Assembly: GCA_035264765.1 (NCBI GenBank)
Contig: DATFPQ010000276.1
Location: 1 to 12,078, forward strand
DNA length: 12,078 nt
Source: DATFPQ01 sp035264765
GTDB taxonomy: Bacteria; Actinomycetota; Actinomycetes; Actinomycetales; Angustibacteraceae
Reading direction: 5' to 3'
The notes under the pieces: generated by a model
What the model was told of the DNA's origin: nothing
The model's database searches: none
Seen by the model: the letters and a program-made list of their open reading frames with translations, nothing else
Made by a program: the position numbers and the translations under genes
In this document: positions 5,272-12,078 of the stretch, piece after piece
How positions within the stretch are numbered: the stretch's first letter is position 1
Layout of the letters: each line of letters opens with the position of its first letter

Positions 5272-7959
5272 GTGCCTCGCCTGTTGCTGCTGCGTCGTGT
5301 CCTCCTCGTAGCGGCAGCGACGGTGGCCGTCGTGGCCGTCGTCCTGGCGATCGGCGCGACCACGGCGGTGCGCCGCTCGATGCCGGAGCGGGGAGGCGAG
5401 CTGCAGGTAGCGGGCCTGGGCGCAGGCGTGACCGTGCTGCGGGACGACCAGGGCGTCCCTCAGGTGTACGCAGACAGCGCGACCGACCTGTTCATGGCCC
5501 AGGGCTTCGTCCAGGCGCAGGACCGGTTCTTCCAGATGGACTACCGCCGGCACGTGACCGCGGGCCGGCTGGCCGAGCTGGTCGGTGGCAGCGCGACCGC
5601 GGTGCAGGCGGACAAGGTGATCCGCACCCTGGGCTGGCGCCGCGTCGCCGAGCAGGAGCTGCCACGGCTGTCGTCGACGACCCGGAGGTACCTGCAGGCC
5701 TACGCGGACGGCGTCAACGCCTACGTCGCCGGCCGGTCGCCGTCCCAGCTCGGCGTGGAGTACGCCGTCCTCGGGCTGCGGCTGCCCGACTACCGGGTGG
5801 AGGAGTGGACCGCCGTCGACTCCCTGGCCTGGCTCAAGGCGATGGCGTGGGATCTCAAGAGCAACTACGACGCCGAGCTGACCCGGGCTCGGCTGTCGAG
5901 CACCCTGTCGGACCGGCGGGTCGACAAGCTGTTCCCGGGCTACCCGTTCGACCGGCACCAGCCGATCGTCACGGCGGCGGACTCCGCGGCCAACACTGAA
6001 GCGGATGCTGCAGCGGACGCTGAGACGGACGCTGAGACGGGCGCTGCGGCGGACACCGGGTCGGCCGGCAGCGCGTCACGCGTGCCCGCGTTGACCGCGC
6101 CGGCCACCACCCGGTCGTCCGGCAACGAGTCGTCCCGCACCGAGTCGTCGTCCCGCACCGATTCGTGGTCCGCCACCGACCCGGCCGCGGCGGACGCGCT
6201 GAGGTCGGCCGGGCGTGCGCTGGACGCGGTGCCGGCCCTGCTCGGCCGGGGCAGCGACCTCGGCTCGAACGCCTGGGTGGTGTCCGGCCGGTTCACGACC
6301 ACCGGCCGGCCGCTGTTGGCCAACGACCCGCACCTCGCGCTGCAGGCGCCGAGCACCTGGTACCAGATGGGCCTGCACTGCCGCACCACCAGCGCGGACT
6401 GCCCGTTCGACGTCACCGGGTTCACCTTCGCCGGCCTGCCCGGGGTGGTGATCGGACACAACGCGCACGTGGCGTGGGGCTTCACCAACCTGGCACCCGA
6501 CGTCACGGACCTGTACCTGGAGCGCGTGGTCGGCGGCCAGGTCGAGCGGGACGGCGGCATCGAGCCGCTGACCACCCGCACCGAGACCATCCGCGTGCGC
6601 GGCGGGGCGGACGTTCCGCTCACTGTGCGGTCCACCCGGCACGGCCCGATCCTGTCCGACGTGGTGCCGTCGGTCCGCGAGGCCGGCCGCGAGCCCCAGG
6701 GCGAGGACCAGGACGGCACGACCTACGACGTCGCCCTCTCCTGGACCGCCCTGACGCCCGGGCGGACGGCGGACGCGATCTTCGCGCTCGACCAGGCCGA
6801 CGGCTGGGACCAGTTCCGCGCCGCCGCCGCCCTGTTCGACGTCCCGGCGCAGAACCTGGTGTACGCCGACGTCGACGGGAACATCGGTTACCAGGCGCCC
6901 GGGAGGGTCCCGGTCCGGGGCGCCTCCGACGGCCGCCGGCCGGTGCCCGGCTGGGACAGCCAGTACGACTGGACCGGCTACGTCCCGTTCGCGCAGATGC
7001 CCTCGGTGAAGAACCCGCCGGAGGGCTTCGTCGTCACGGCCAACCAGGCGGTGACCGCGGGCGACAAGCCGTTCCTGACCACGGACTGGGCGTACGGGTA
7101 CCGGTCGCAACGTATTCGCGACCTGCTGCAGGCGGCCCTGCGCCGGGGCAAGGTCGGCCCGGCCGACATGGCCGCGATCCAACGGGACACCCGCAACCTG
7201 ATGGCGCCGACCCTGGTGCCCCTGCTGCTGCGCACCGACCTGCGCCGCGACCCGTTCACCCGCGAGGCGCAGCAGCTGCTCCGCGGCTGGGACTTCAGCC
7301 AGCCGCCGGACTCGGCCGCGGCCGCCTACTACAACGCCGTGTGGAGCAACCTGCTGCGGATCGGGTTCGACGACGAGCTCGGCGAGGGACTGGCCGCGGA
7401 GGGTGGAGAGCGCTGGTTCGAGGTCGTGACCCAGCTGCTGCCGCGCCGCTCGGACGCCTGGTGGGACGACAAGGCCACACCCGGTGCGGTCGAGAACCGC
7501 GACGAGATCGTCCGCCGCGCCATGGTGGCAGCGCGGATCGACCTGACCCGCGCGCTGGGCAAGGACGTCTCGCGCTGGCAGTGGGGACGCCTGCACCGCC
7601 TCGAGCTGCGCTCGCCGGTGCTGGGCGGCGACGAGGTGCCGCGTCCGGTGCGGTCGCTCTTCGACCTGGGGCCGTACCAGGTCGGCGGCGGGTCGGGAGC
7701 CGTCAACGCCCTCACCTGGAACGCCGGGCGCGACTACGACGTGACCGCCGGGCCGTCCATGCGGATGGTCGTCGACGTCGGGGACTTCGACCGCTCGACG
7801 TGGGTGAACCTGACCGGCGTGTCCGGGCACCCCTACGACAGCCACTACGACGACCAGGTCGGCGCCTGGCGGGACGGCCGCGGCTACCCCTGGCCGTTCA
7901 GCGAGGCCGCGGCGAAGGGTGCGGCCGACGACGAGCAGCGGCTCGTGCCGCGCAGCTGA
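5272..7959 (+). CDS. Penicillin acylase family protein (Ntn hydrolase)
   Basis: From GTG 5272 the protein has 895 residues. An N-terminal hydrophobic segment (about 5-28) after two arginines acts as a signal anchor or signal peptide, so the enzyme is exported. The alpha-chain part (about 36-235) has DDQGVPQVYADSATDLFMAQ and QDRFFQMDYRRH. The beta chain begins at the catalytic nucleophile Ser332 in GSNAWVVSG, which should be freed by self-cleavage. ANDPHL, WGFTN, RHGPI and DVDGNIGYQAPGRVP (with the oxyanion-hole Asn) follow, and GGGSGAVNALTWN and VNLTGVSGHPYDSHYDDQ lie near the C-terminus. The family hydrolyses amide bonds such as those in beta-lactams or acyl-homoserine lactones; the substrate cannot be predicted. 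The spacer before Ser332 is unusually long and rich in Ala, Asp, Ser and Thr (about 238-312), encoded partly by tandem repeats. The alternative GTG at 5203 would add 23 residues unlike a signal sequence. Confidence 0.9.
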   Translation: MPRLLLLRRVLLVAAATVAVVAVVLAIGATTAVRRSMPERGGELQVAGLGAGVTVLRDDQGVPQVYADSATDLFMAQGFVQAQDRFFQMDYRRHVTAGRLAELVGGSATAVQADKVIRTLGWRRVAEQELPRLSSTTRRYLQAYADGVNAYVAGRSPSQLGVEYAVLGLRLPDYRVEEWTAVDSLAWLKAMAWDLKSNYDAELTRARLSSTLSDRRVDKLFPGYPFDRHQPIVTAADSAANTEADAAADAETDAETGAAADTGSAGSASRVPALTAPATTRSSGNESSRTESSSRTDSWSATDPAAADALRSAGRALDAVPALLGRGSDLGSNAWVVSGRFTTTGRPLLANDPHLALQAPSTWYQMGLHCRTTSADCPFDVTGFTFAGLPGVVIGHNAHVAWGFTNLAPDVTDLYLERVVGGQVERDGGIEPLTTRTETIRVRGGADVPLTVRSTRHGPILSDVVPSVREAGREPQGEDQDGTTYDVALSWTALTPGRTADAIFALDQADGWDQFRAAAALFDVPAQNLVYADVDGNIGYQAPGRVPVRGASDGRRPVPGWDSQYDWTGYVPFAQMPSVKNPPEGFVVTANQAVTAGDKPFLTTDWAYGYRSQRIRDLLQAALRRGKVGPADMAAIQRDTRNLMAPTLVPLLLRTDLRRDPFTREAQQLLRGWDFSQPPDSAAAAYYNAVWSNLLRIGFDDELGEGLAAEGGERWFEVVTQLLPRRSDAWWDDKATPGAVENRDEIVRRAMVAARIDLTRALGKDVSRWQWGRLHRLELRSPVLGGDEVPRPVRSLFDLGPYQVGGGSGAVNALTWNAGRDYDVTAGPSMRMVVDVGDFDRSTWVNLTGVSGHPYDSHYDDQVGAWRDGRGYPWPFSEAAAKGAADDEQRLVPRS
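6003..6062 (+). repeat. 12-bp tandem repeat in the acylase spacer
   Basis: Two identical copies of GGACGCTGAGAC stand side by side (6015-6026 and 6027-6038). More diverged units lie in the same 12-bp register on both sides (from 6003 and up to 6062). Twelve bases keep the frame and encode repeats of the type (A/T)-D-A-E, so unit number can change without breaking the protein. Confidence 0.7.
6130..6165 (+). repeat. 18-bp tandem repeat in the acylase spacer
   Basis: TCGTCCCGCACCGAGTCG (6130-6147) is followed directly by a copy differing only by G to T at position 15 (6148-6165). The copies encode SSRTES and SSRTDS (residues 287-298). A third, degenerate SATD unit may follow. Confidence 0.75.
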
Positions 7960-8003
7960 CGCCGGTCAGGGCCGCCCGACCACCAGCACGCGGGCCGGCG
8001 TCA
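7957..8003. terminator. Inverted repeat at the convergent acylase / cyclo-ligase ends
   Basis: TGACGCCGG (7957-7965), which begins with the acylase stop codon, pairs perfectly with CCGGCGTCA (7995-8003); a wobble pair and one more C-G pair can follow inside. A smaller imperfect hairpin (7964-7981) spans the cyclo-ligase stop. The two genes end only 6 nt apart, so this could stop transcription from both sides. No T-tract is present. Confidence 0.45.
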
Positions 8004-8568
8004 CCACCACGTCGACCGGACGGTCGTGCGGTTCCACCGGCAGTGGCCCCGCGAGCACCTCGTCGTCGTGCAGCAGCGCGACGACGAGGGCGTCCGGGCG
8101 CGCCCGGGCGAGCGCCCGGTCGAAGCTGCCGCCGCCCTGACCCAGCCGGCGGCCGCCGGTGTCGACCGCGAGCGCGGGGACCACGAGGACGTCCGCCCGC
8201 GCGATGGCGTCCCGGCCGAGCGGGGTGCCGGCCGGCTCGTCGATCCGGCGCAGCACACCGGAGCGGCGCCGTCCGTCGTCCAGGGCCCAGTCGAGGTCGA
8301 GGTCTGCCAGCACCACCGGCAGCAGCACTGGCAGGTGACGGGCTCGCCAGCGTGCGAGCAGCGCCTCGGTGGGCGGCTCCCGTCCCGCCGACAGGTACGC
8401 CGACACGGCCCCTGCCTCACGGACGGCGGGGAGCGCCTCGACCCGCTCGGCGAGGGCTGCACCCGCCGCCGCGAGGTCGTCCGGCGTCCGGCCGGAGCGG
8501 GCGGCCCGGGCGACGGCGCGCAGTTCGCGCTTGTGCCCCGCGACCGACCCCGGAAGCTCGGCGGTCAC
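7966..8568 (-). CDS. 5-formyltetrahydrofolate cyclo-ligase
   Basis: The protein has 200 residues, the normal size for this family. The enzyme is cytoplasmic and uses ATP to close 5-formyl-THF into 5,10-methenyl-THF, returning it to the one-carbon pool. Visible motifs are the N-terminal KRELR (13-17), the phosphate-binding loop RLGQGGGSFDR (141-151; the usual Tyr is Phe149), and the C-terminal LPVEPHDRPVDVVVTP (176-191). The start is a GTG (complement of 8566-8568); GAGGGAG lies 11 nt upstream, slightly far, and no other in-frame start fits better. In many actinobacteria this gene lies divergent from galU-glp. Here it is divergent from a diguanylate cyclase, with glp one gene further on. Symbols used elsewhere are ygfA/fau. 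Confidence 0.92.
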   Translation of the reverse strand: MTAELPGSVAGHKRELRAVARAARSGRTPDDLAAAGAALAERVEALPAVREAGAVSAYLSAGREPPTEALLARWRARHLPVLLPVVLADLDLDWALDDGRRRSGVLRRIDEPAGTPLGRDAIARADVLVVPALAVDTGGRRLGQGGGSFDRALARARPDALVVALLHDDEVLAGPLPVEPHDRPVDVVVTPARVLVVGRP

Positions 8569-8724
8569 GGCGGTGGATGCTCCCTCACGCAGGCTGGGGA
8601 TTCGCTGACTGTTAGGTCACGGGTTGGGCCGGCTGAGGAGCCAGGCGTGCCCGCGGCCCCGCATTCGTGCCACGATGCCACGCCAGTGGCACCACGCGTG
8701 CCGCCGACCGGAGGGAGGGGGGAG
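8569..8724. promoter_or_regulatory. Divergent region between cyclo-ligase and diguanylate cyclase genes
   Basis: This 156-nt gap must carry the promoters of both genes. On the plus strand a strong Shine-Dalgarno tract (8710-8718) precedes the diguanylate cyclase ATG. GTTAGGT near 8611 and its complement TAACAG are the only AT-richer patch and may hold a -10 element, but neither matches TANNNT exactly. A clear inverted repeat lies at 8667-8692. Confidence 0.4.
8667..8692. promoter_or_regulatory. Inverted repeat upstream of the diguanylate cyclase gene
   Basis: GTGCCAC (8667-8673) and GTGGCAC (8686-8692) form a perfect 7-bp inverted repeat with a 12-nt spacer. Inside it TGCCAC (8676-8681) pairs with GTGGCA (8686-8691) as a tight hairpin, and TGCCACG is directly repeated (8668-8674, 8676-8682). 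It lies about 30 nt before the ATG. It could be an operator or an RNA hairpin in the leader; no known regulator consensus is recognised. Confidence 0.4.
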
Positions 8725-10728
8725 ATGAGGTCGGTTCGCAGCCGGCTGGCCGTGGTGCTCATCCCGGCGCTGCTCCTCCCCGTGCTCCTCGCCGTGCTGG
8801 CGATCGGCGTGCTCGGGCCCCGGCAGCAGCGGGCCGCCGCCCAGCGGCTGTCCGAGCAGGCCGCCGCCGCGATCGCCTTCGACCTGGCCGAGCAGTGTCA
8901 GTCGCTCGGCGAGACCGCGCGCTACCTGGCCCAGCGCCTCACCGCGGGTGACCGGCCGGGCCGGGCCGCGGCGAACGCGATCGACCGCCAGCGCCGGGCC
9001 TTCGCGGTCGTGGTGGACCCCTCCGGCAAGACCTGGACGTCGGGCACGCTGCCGCCGGGAGACCCCAGCCGGCTGACCTCGCTCCAGTGCTCGGTGCAGA
9101 ACGGCACCCGTGATGCCCGTGGTGCGGTCACCGGGCCTCCTGTCGTGGCCCAGTCGGTGCAGGCGACCGACGCGCAGGGCAAGCCCATCGGCACGGTGGC
9201 CGTGGGTCGTCGGCTGGACGGCACCGCCTTCCGGGAGCGGCTGCTGCAGCTCAAGCTGACCGAGGGGCAGGTGGTGGCCCTCGCCTGCCCCGGCGGCGCG
9301 GGTGTGTCGACGGCGAACGAGCCCGTCGCGAGCGAGCTGCGGACTGCAGCCGCGACCGGCAGCCCCTCGTCGATCGGCCGGCTGGAGGTGGCCGCCGACC
9401 GCGAGCGCCTCAGCGTGGCTTGCGGCGTCGCGGTCGGGACGCCGCGGACGGCGCTGGCCGGGACGCTCGGCAGCGTCTACGGCCGCGGGCCCGCGCTTCC
9501 GGTCGCCCTCATCCTGCTCGTGGTGCTCATCGGTGGGCTTCTGGTCCTGCGCCTGGCCAGCTCGCTCACCGAGCCGATCCTCGCGCTGACCCGGGCCGCC
9601 GAGCGGGTCACCCGCGGCGACTACACCCGCCGGCTGCCCACCGGTGGCCGCGACGAGCTTGGCCGGCTCTCCGGCGCCTTCAACCACATGACCGAGGAGC
9701 TGCAGACCAAGATCGGTGAGCTGGAGCGCAGCCGCGACCTGCTCCGGGAGAACGTCACCCGGCTCGGTGACGCGCTGCAGCGCACGCACGATCTGGACGG
9801 CCTGCTCACCACCGTCCTGCAGGCCGCGGCCTCGGCCACGGAGGCGCAGCGGGCCACCGCCTGGCTGGTCGAGGGGGAGTCGGTGGTCGCTCGGGTGTCG
9901 ACGCCCGCGGGGGGCCCCCGGACGCGGGTCCGCCGGCTGCCGGTCGGCGTGGACATCGCGGGCGAGGTGGCGCAAGACGGGCGGACGCGCCGGCTCGGCC
10001 ACGGTCATGAGGACGGCACCACGGCGCTGGGCGGACCCACGCTCGCCGCGCCGCTGCGCCGGGCGAACGGGGTCCTCGGCGTGGTCGTGGTTGAGCGCGA
10101 GCCCGCCGGGCCCGCGTTCACCTCCGATGACGAGGCGATGCTGACGTCGCTGGCCGGGCCGGCCGGCATCGCGGTCGACAACGTGCTGCTGCACCGCGAG
10201 GCCCAGCGGCTCTCGGTGACCGACCCGCTCACCGGTGCCGGGAACCTTCGGCACATGACCACCACGCTGGCCCGCGAGGTCGAGCGCTCGACGCGCTTCG
10301 ACCGGCCGCTGTCGGTGCTGCTGCTCGACCTCGACCACTTCAAGAACGTCAATGACACGTACGGACACACGGTGGGGGACGCCGTCCTGCGCGAGCTGGC
10401 CCGGCGGCTCGCGGGCGTCGTCCGCGAGGTCGACACCGTGGCCCGCTACGGCGGCGAGGAGTTCGTCGTCGTCACTCCGGAGACCGACACCCAGGGGGCT
10501 CAGCGGCTGGCCCAGCGGATCTGCGAGACGGTGCGCGAGGAGCCGTTCCGGATCGGCTCGGACGTCGTGGAGGTCACCGTCTCGGTGGGCGTGGCGTCGC
10601 TGCCGATCCACGGGACGGCGAGCAGCGAGCTCGTACGCGCCGCGGACGAGGGCCTGTACGCCGCGAAGCACGCCGGGCGCGACCAGTGGCAGGTTGCCCC
10701 GGGCGGCGCCTCGCGGGTCGGACTGTAG
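8725..10728 (+). CDS. Membrane sensor diguanylate cyclase (HAMP-GAF-GGDEF)
   Basis: The protein has 667 residues. Order of parts: TM helix 1 (about 8-30), an extracytoplasmic region of about 225 residues with four cysteines (possibly a Cache-type sensor), TM helix 2 (about 254-278), HAMP (about 279-333, starting near Thr282-Glu-Pro), a short coiled coil, a GAF domain (about 350-495), and a GGDEF domain (496-655). The active site GGEEF is at 576-580, the metal-binding segment is LLLDLDHFKNVND, and the inhibitory RxxD site is intact as REVD (567-570), five residues before GGEEF. It should therefore make c-di-GMP from two GTP at the membrane and be product-inhibited. No phosphodiesterase domain is fused or adjacent. 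ATG 8725 is chosen because GGAGG lies 6 nt upstream and the first TM helix starts directly after. The frame stays open upstream to 8026, but that part lies antisense to the cyclo-ligase gene. It occupies the place where galU usually lies in actinobacteria. Confidence 0.93.
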   Translation: MRSVRSRLAVVLIPALLLPVLLAVLAIGVLGPRQQRAAAQRLSEQAAAAIAFDLAEQCQSLGETARYLAQRLTAGDRPGRAAANAIDRQRRAFAVVVDPSGKTWTSGTLPPGDPSRLTSLQCSVQNGTRDARGAVTGPPVVAQSVQATDAQGKPIGTVAVGRRLDGTAFRERLLQLKLTEGQVVALACPGGAGVSTANEPVASELRTAAATGSPSSIGRLEVAADRERLSVACGVAVGTPRTALAGTLGSVYGRGPALPVALILLVVLIGGLLVLRLASSLTEPILALTRAAERVTRGDYTRRLPTGGRDELGRLSGAFNHMTEELQTKIGELERSRDLLRENVTRLGDALQRTHDLDGLLTTVLQAAASATEAQRATAWLVEGESVVARVSTPAGGPRTRVRRLPVGVDIAGEVAQDGRTRRLGHGHEDGTTALGGPTLAAPLRRANGVLGVVVVEREPAGPAFTSDDEAMLTSLAGPAGIAVDNVLLHREAQRLSVTDPLTGAGNLRHMTTTLAREVERSTRFDRPLSVLLLDLDHFKNVNDTYGHTVGDAVLRELARRLAGVVREVDTVARYGGEEFVVVTPETDTQGAQRLAQRICETVREEPFRIGSDVVEVTVSVGVASLPIHGTASSELVRAADEGLYAAKHAGRDQWQVAPGGASRVGL

Positions 10729-10731
10729 CCT
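10726..10731 (+). promoter_or_regulatory. Candidate -10 element before the 34-codon ORF and glp
   Basis: TAGCCT lies 7 nt (TCGCAGC) before the ATG at 10739, the same layout as in front of the acylase gene (TAGTCT, 7 nt, GTG). Its TAG is also the stop codon of the diguanylate cyclase. A leaderless transcript starting at the small ORF and running into glp would follow. No convincing -35 is visible. Confidence 0.45.
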
Positions 10732-10738
10732 TCGCAGC

Positions 10739-10843
10739 ATGAGCTCGCCCGTGCAGTCCACGACCAGCGGCCGCTCCGCCCTGGGCTCCGACATCTCCGC
10801 GTGGCTCGCCGAGCACGTGGAGGGACAGGCGTACCGCGGGTGA
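10739..10843 (+). CDS. 34-codon ORF before glp, possible remnant of the galU C-terminus
   Basis: This ORF has 34 codons and starts at ATG 10739, 10 nt after the diguanylate cyclase stop. Its TGA overlaps the GTG of glp (GTGA), so glp is probably translated by coupling. The C-terminal half, RSALGSDISAWLAEHVEG, lines up with the end of GalU (UTP-glucose-1-phosphate uridylyltransferase) as I remember it: RHNTLGTEFKAWLEEEMG in E. coli, with the shared pattern LG-x-[DE]-x-x-AWL. In actinobacteria galU normally lies directly before glp. The ORF may thus be the tail of a lost galU, kept because its end is needed to start glp. It cannot have enzyme activity. The alternative is an unrelated leader peptide with a chance match over about 17 residues. 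Confidence 0.45.
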   Translation: MSSPVQSTTSGRSALGSDISAWLAEHVEGQAYRG

Positions 10844-12066
10844 TCAGCGTCGAGGACCACCTGGCGCGCTGCGTCCGGGCGGTGCAGCCGCTGGACCCCA
10901 TCGAGCTCGGGCTGCTGGAGGCGCAGGACTGCGTGCTGGCCGAGGACGTCGTCAGCCCGCTGGACCTGCCCGGCTTCGCCAACTCGGCGATGGACGGGTA
11001 CGCGGTCGTGGCCGCCGACGTCGCGGCTGCCTCCGAGGACGCCCCGGTGCGGCTGCCCGTGGTCGCGGACGTCCCGGCCGGCTCCACCGAGCGGCTCCGG
11101 CTGTCCCCCGGGCAGGCGGCCCGGATCATGACCGGCGCCCCCCTCCCGGACGGCGCCGAGGCCGTCGTGCCGGTGGAGGTGACCGACGGCGGCGTCGACC
11201 AGGTGGAGCTGCGCGCGCCGGCGGAGGAGGGCCAGCACGTGCGGCGAGCGGGCGCCGACGTGCGGCGCGGCGACACCGTGCTGTCCGCCGGGACGCTGCT
11301 CGGCCCGGCCCAGCTGGCGCTGCTTGCGGCCGTCGGCCGCGACCGGGTGGTGGTCCAGGCACCGCCGCGGGTGGTGATCCTTTCCACCGGCTCGGAGCTG
11401 GTCGAGCCAGGCACCGTTCCCGGCTTCGGCCAGGTGGTGGACAGCAACGGCGTCATGCTCGCGGCCGCGGCGGTCGACGCCGGCGCCCGGCCGCGCCTGG
11501 TCGGTGTGGTGCGGGACGAGGCCCAGGCCTTTCTGGAGGCGCTGGAGTCCGAGCTCGCGGACGCGGACCTGGTCGTGACCAGCGGTGGCGTCAGCGCGGG
11601 GGCGTACGACACCGTGAAGGAGGTCCTCTCCAAGCTCGGGACCGTGTGGTTCGGCAAGGTCGCGATGCAGCCGGGCATGCCGCAGGGCTTCGGCACCGTG
11701 GGCCCCGACGCGACGCCGATCTTCACACTGCCGGGCAACCCGGTGAGCGCCTTCGTGTCCTTCGAGATGTTCGTCCGGCCGGTGATCCGCAAGCTGGCCG
11801 GTCACCAGGGGCTGTTCCGGCGCAGCGAGATGGCGGTGGCGCTCGACTCGTGGACGGCGCCGGCGGGCAAGCTGCAGCTGGCCCGTGGCGAGCTGGGCCG
11901 CACCAAGGACGGGCGGCGGGTCGTCCGGCTGACCGGGCAGCAGAGCTCGCACGTGCTGGGCGGGCTGGCCCGGGCGGGCGCGCTCGTCGTCGTGCCGGAG
12001 CAGGTGACCCGGGTCGAGGCCGGTGACGAGGTGCGCTGCCTGGTGCTCGACCGGCGACGGCGATGA
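10840..12066 (+). CDS. moeA: MoeA/gephyrin-like protein (molybdopterin molybdotransferase family; Glp)
   Basis: The protein has 408 residues, full length for MoeA. Visible motifs are NSAMDGYA (48-55), ARIMTGAPLPDGAEAVVP, the MoCF fold with STGSEL, VVDSNGVML and TSGGVSAGAYD (247-257), LPGNPVSAFVSFEMF (PGNP at 298-301), and a C-terminal MoeA domain IV. MoeA inserts molybdate into adenylated molybdopterin in the cytoplasm. The KPGKP motif of E. coli MoeA reads MQPGMP here (276-281), so Gln277 and Met280 replace both lysines. As far as I recall this is usual in the actinobacterial galU-glp-rimJ paralogue, which in Corynebacterium is the gephyrin-like divisome protein Glp that binds FtsZ. A division role is therefore possible and a molybdenum role less certain. 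GTG 10840 is chosen because the ISVEDHLARC start is typical; GGAGGGA lies 14 nt upstream, too far for efficient use alone. Upstream coupling is by GTGA, downstream by ATGA. Confidence 0.88.
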   Translation: MISVEDHLARCVRAVQPLDPIELGLLEAQDCVLAEDVVSPLDLPGFANSAMDGYAVVAADVAAASEDAPVRLPVVADVPAGSTERLRLSPGQAARIMTGAPLPDGAEAVVPVEVTDGGVDQVELRAPAEEGQHVRRAGADVRRGDTVLSAGTLLGPAQLALLAAVGRDRVVVQAPPRVVILSTGSELVEPGTVPGFGQVVDSNGVMLAAAAVDAGARPRLVGVVRDEAQAFLEALESELADADLVVTSGGVSAGAYDTVKEVLSKLGTVWFGKVAMQPGMPQGFGTVGPDATPIFTLPGNPVSAFVSFEMFVRPVIRKLAGHQGLFRRSEMAVALDSWTAPAGKLQLARGELGRTKDGRRVVRLTGQQSSHVLGGLARAGALVVVPEQVTRVEAGDEVRCLVLDRRRR

Positions 12067-12078
12067 ACCCGCCGGCGA
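12063..12078 (+). CDS. Possible start of the next gene (partial)
   Basis: An ATG overlaps the glp stop as ATGA and opens a frame (MNPPA...) that leaves the window after five codons. In actinobacteria a RimJ-like acetyltransferase often follows glp, but too little is visible to identify it. Confidence 0.3.

Noticed and set aside
6076..7845. Minus-strand open frame of 589 codons
   Set aside because: Antisense to the acylase gene, whose domains are clear; low-complexity composition and no motif.
6165..8615. Plus-strand open frame of 816 codons overlapping the acylase and cyclo-ligase genes
   Set aside because: Arg/Pro/Gly-rich translation of the wrong frame; it crosses the end of a recognised gene and runs antisense to another.
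8026..8724. N-terminal extension of the diguanylate cyclase
   Set aside because: The extension is antisense to the cyclo-ligase gene; ATG 8725 has an excellent Shine-Dalgarno and is followed by the first membrane helix.
8617..11952. Very long minus-strand open frame (about 1,100 codons)
   Set aside because: It lies antisense to the diguanylate cyclase and glp genes, has no recognisable domain and is rich in Arg, Gly, His and Gln, as expected for the opposite strand of GC-rich genes.

Overview
The window is very G+C-rich, and its genes use almost only G/C at third codon positions. Many starts are GTG, and several starts sit 6-7 nt behind a TANNNT hexamer, the usual layout of actinobacterial leaderless transcripts. 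The right end matches the actinobacterial locus 5-formyl-THF cyclo-ligase / (galU) / glp (moeA-like). I therefore read it as chromosome of a high-GC actinobacterium and cannot name the genus. I see no transposase, CRISPR array, tRNA or rRNA.

Layout. Positions 2-1351 (+) hold the C-terminal four fifths of a COG3573-type FAD-dependent oxidoreductase, followed by a strong hairpin. A leader of about 220 nt with several short palindromes precedes a secreted M23-family protein (1574-2866, +) whose first zinc-ligand histidine is replaced by arginine. Its stop codon interlocks (CTAG) with that of a convergent gene. That gene is the second of a minus-strand pair: a CPA1 K+/H+ antiporter with a C-terminal RCK_C domain (3530-5197) and a membrane-anchored CopC-domain copper protein (2863-3525). 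A 74-nt divergent region separates the pair from a plus-strand penicillin-acylase-family Ntn hydrolase (5272-7959). The spacer in front of its catalytic serine has been lengthened by tandem DNA repeats. A minus-strand 5-formyltetrahydrofolate cyclo-ligase (7966-8568) converges on it, with an inverted repeat on their shared 3' ends.

Divergent from the cyclo-ligase is a membrane-bound sensor diguanylate cyclase (8725-10728, +: TM - extracytoplasmic domain - TM - HAMP - GAF - GGDEF, with intact GGEEF and RxxD sites). A 34-codon ORF (10739-10843) then overlaps the start of the MoeA/gephyrin-like Glp gene (10840-12066) by GTGA. A further ORF begins at ATGA on the Glp stop and leaves the window.

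Points of most interest: (1) the diguanylate cyclase lies where actinobacteria usually carry galU, and the 34-codon ORF ends in a segment resembling the GalU C-terminus, so it may be what is left of galU; (2) two genes (antiporter and glp) start on a GTG that overlaps the stop of a short upstream ORF, suggesting translational coupling; (3) three starts look leaderless; (4) Glp lacks both lysines of the MoeA KPGKP motif; (5) the acylase spacer contains 12-bp and 18-bp repeats. I did not find a clear multi-gene defence or otherwise novel system. Apart from the galU replacement, the genes look like ordinary envelope, ion-homeostasis and signalling functions.
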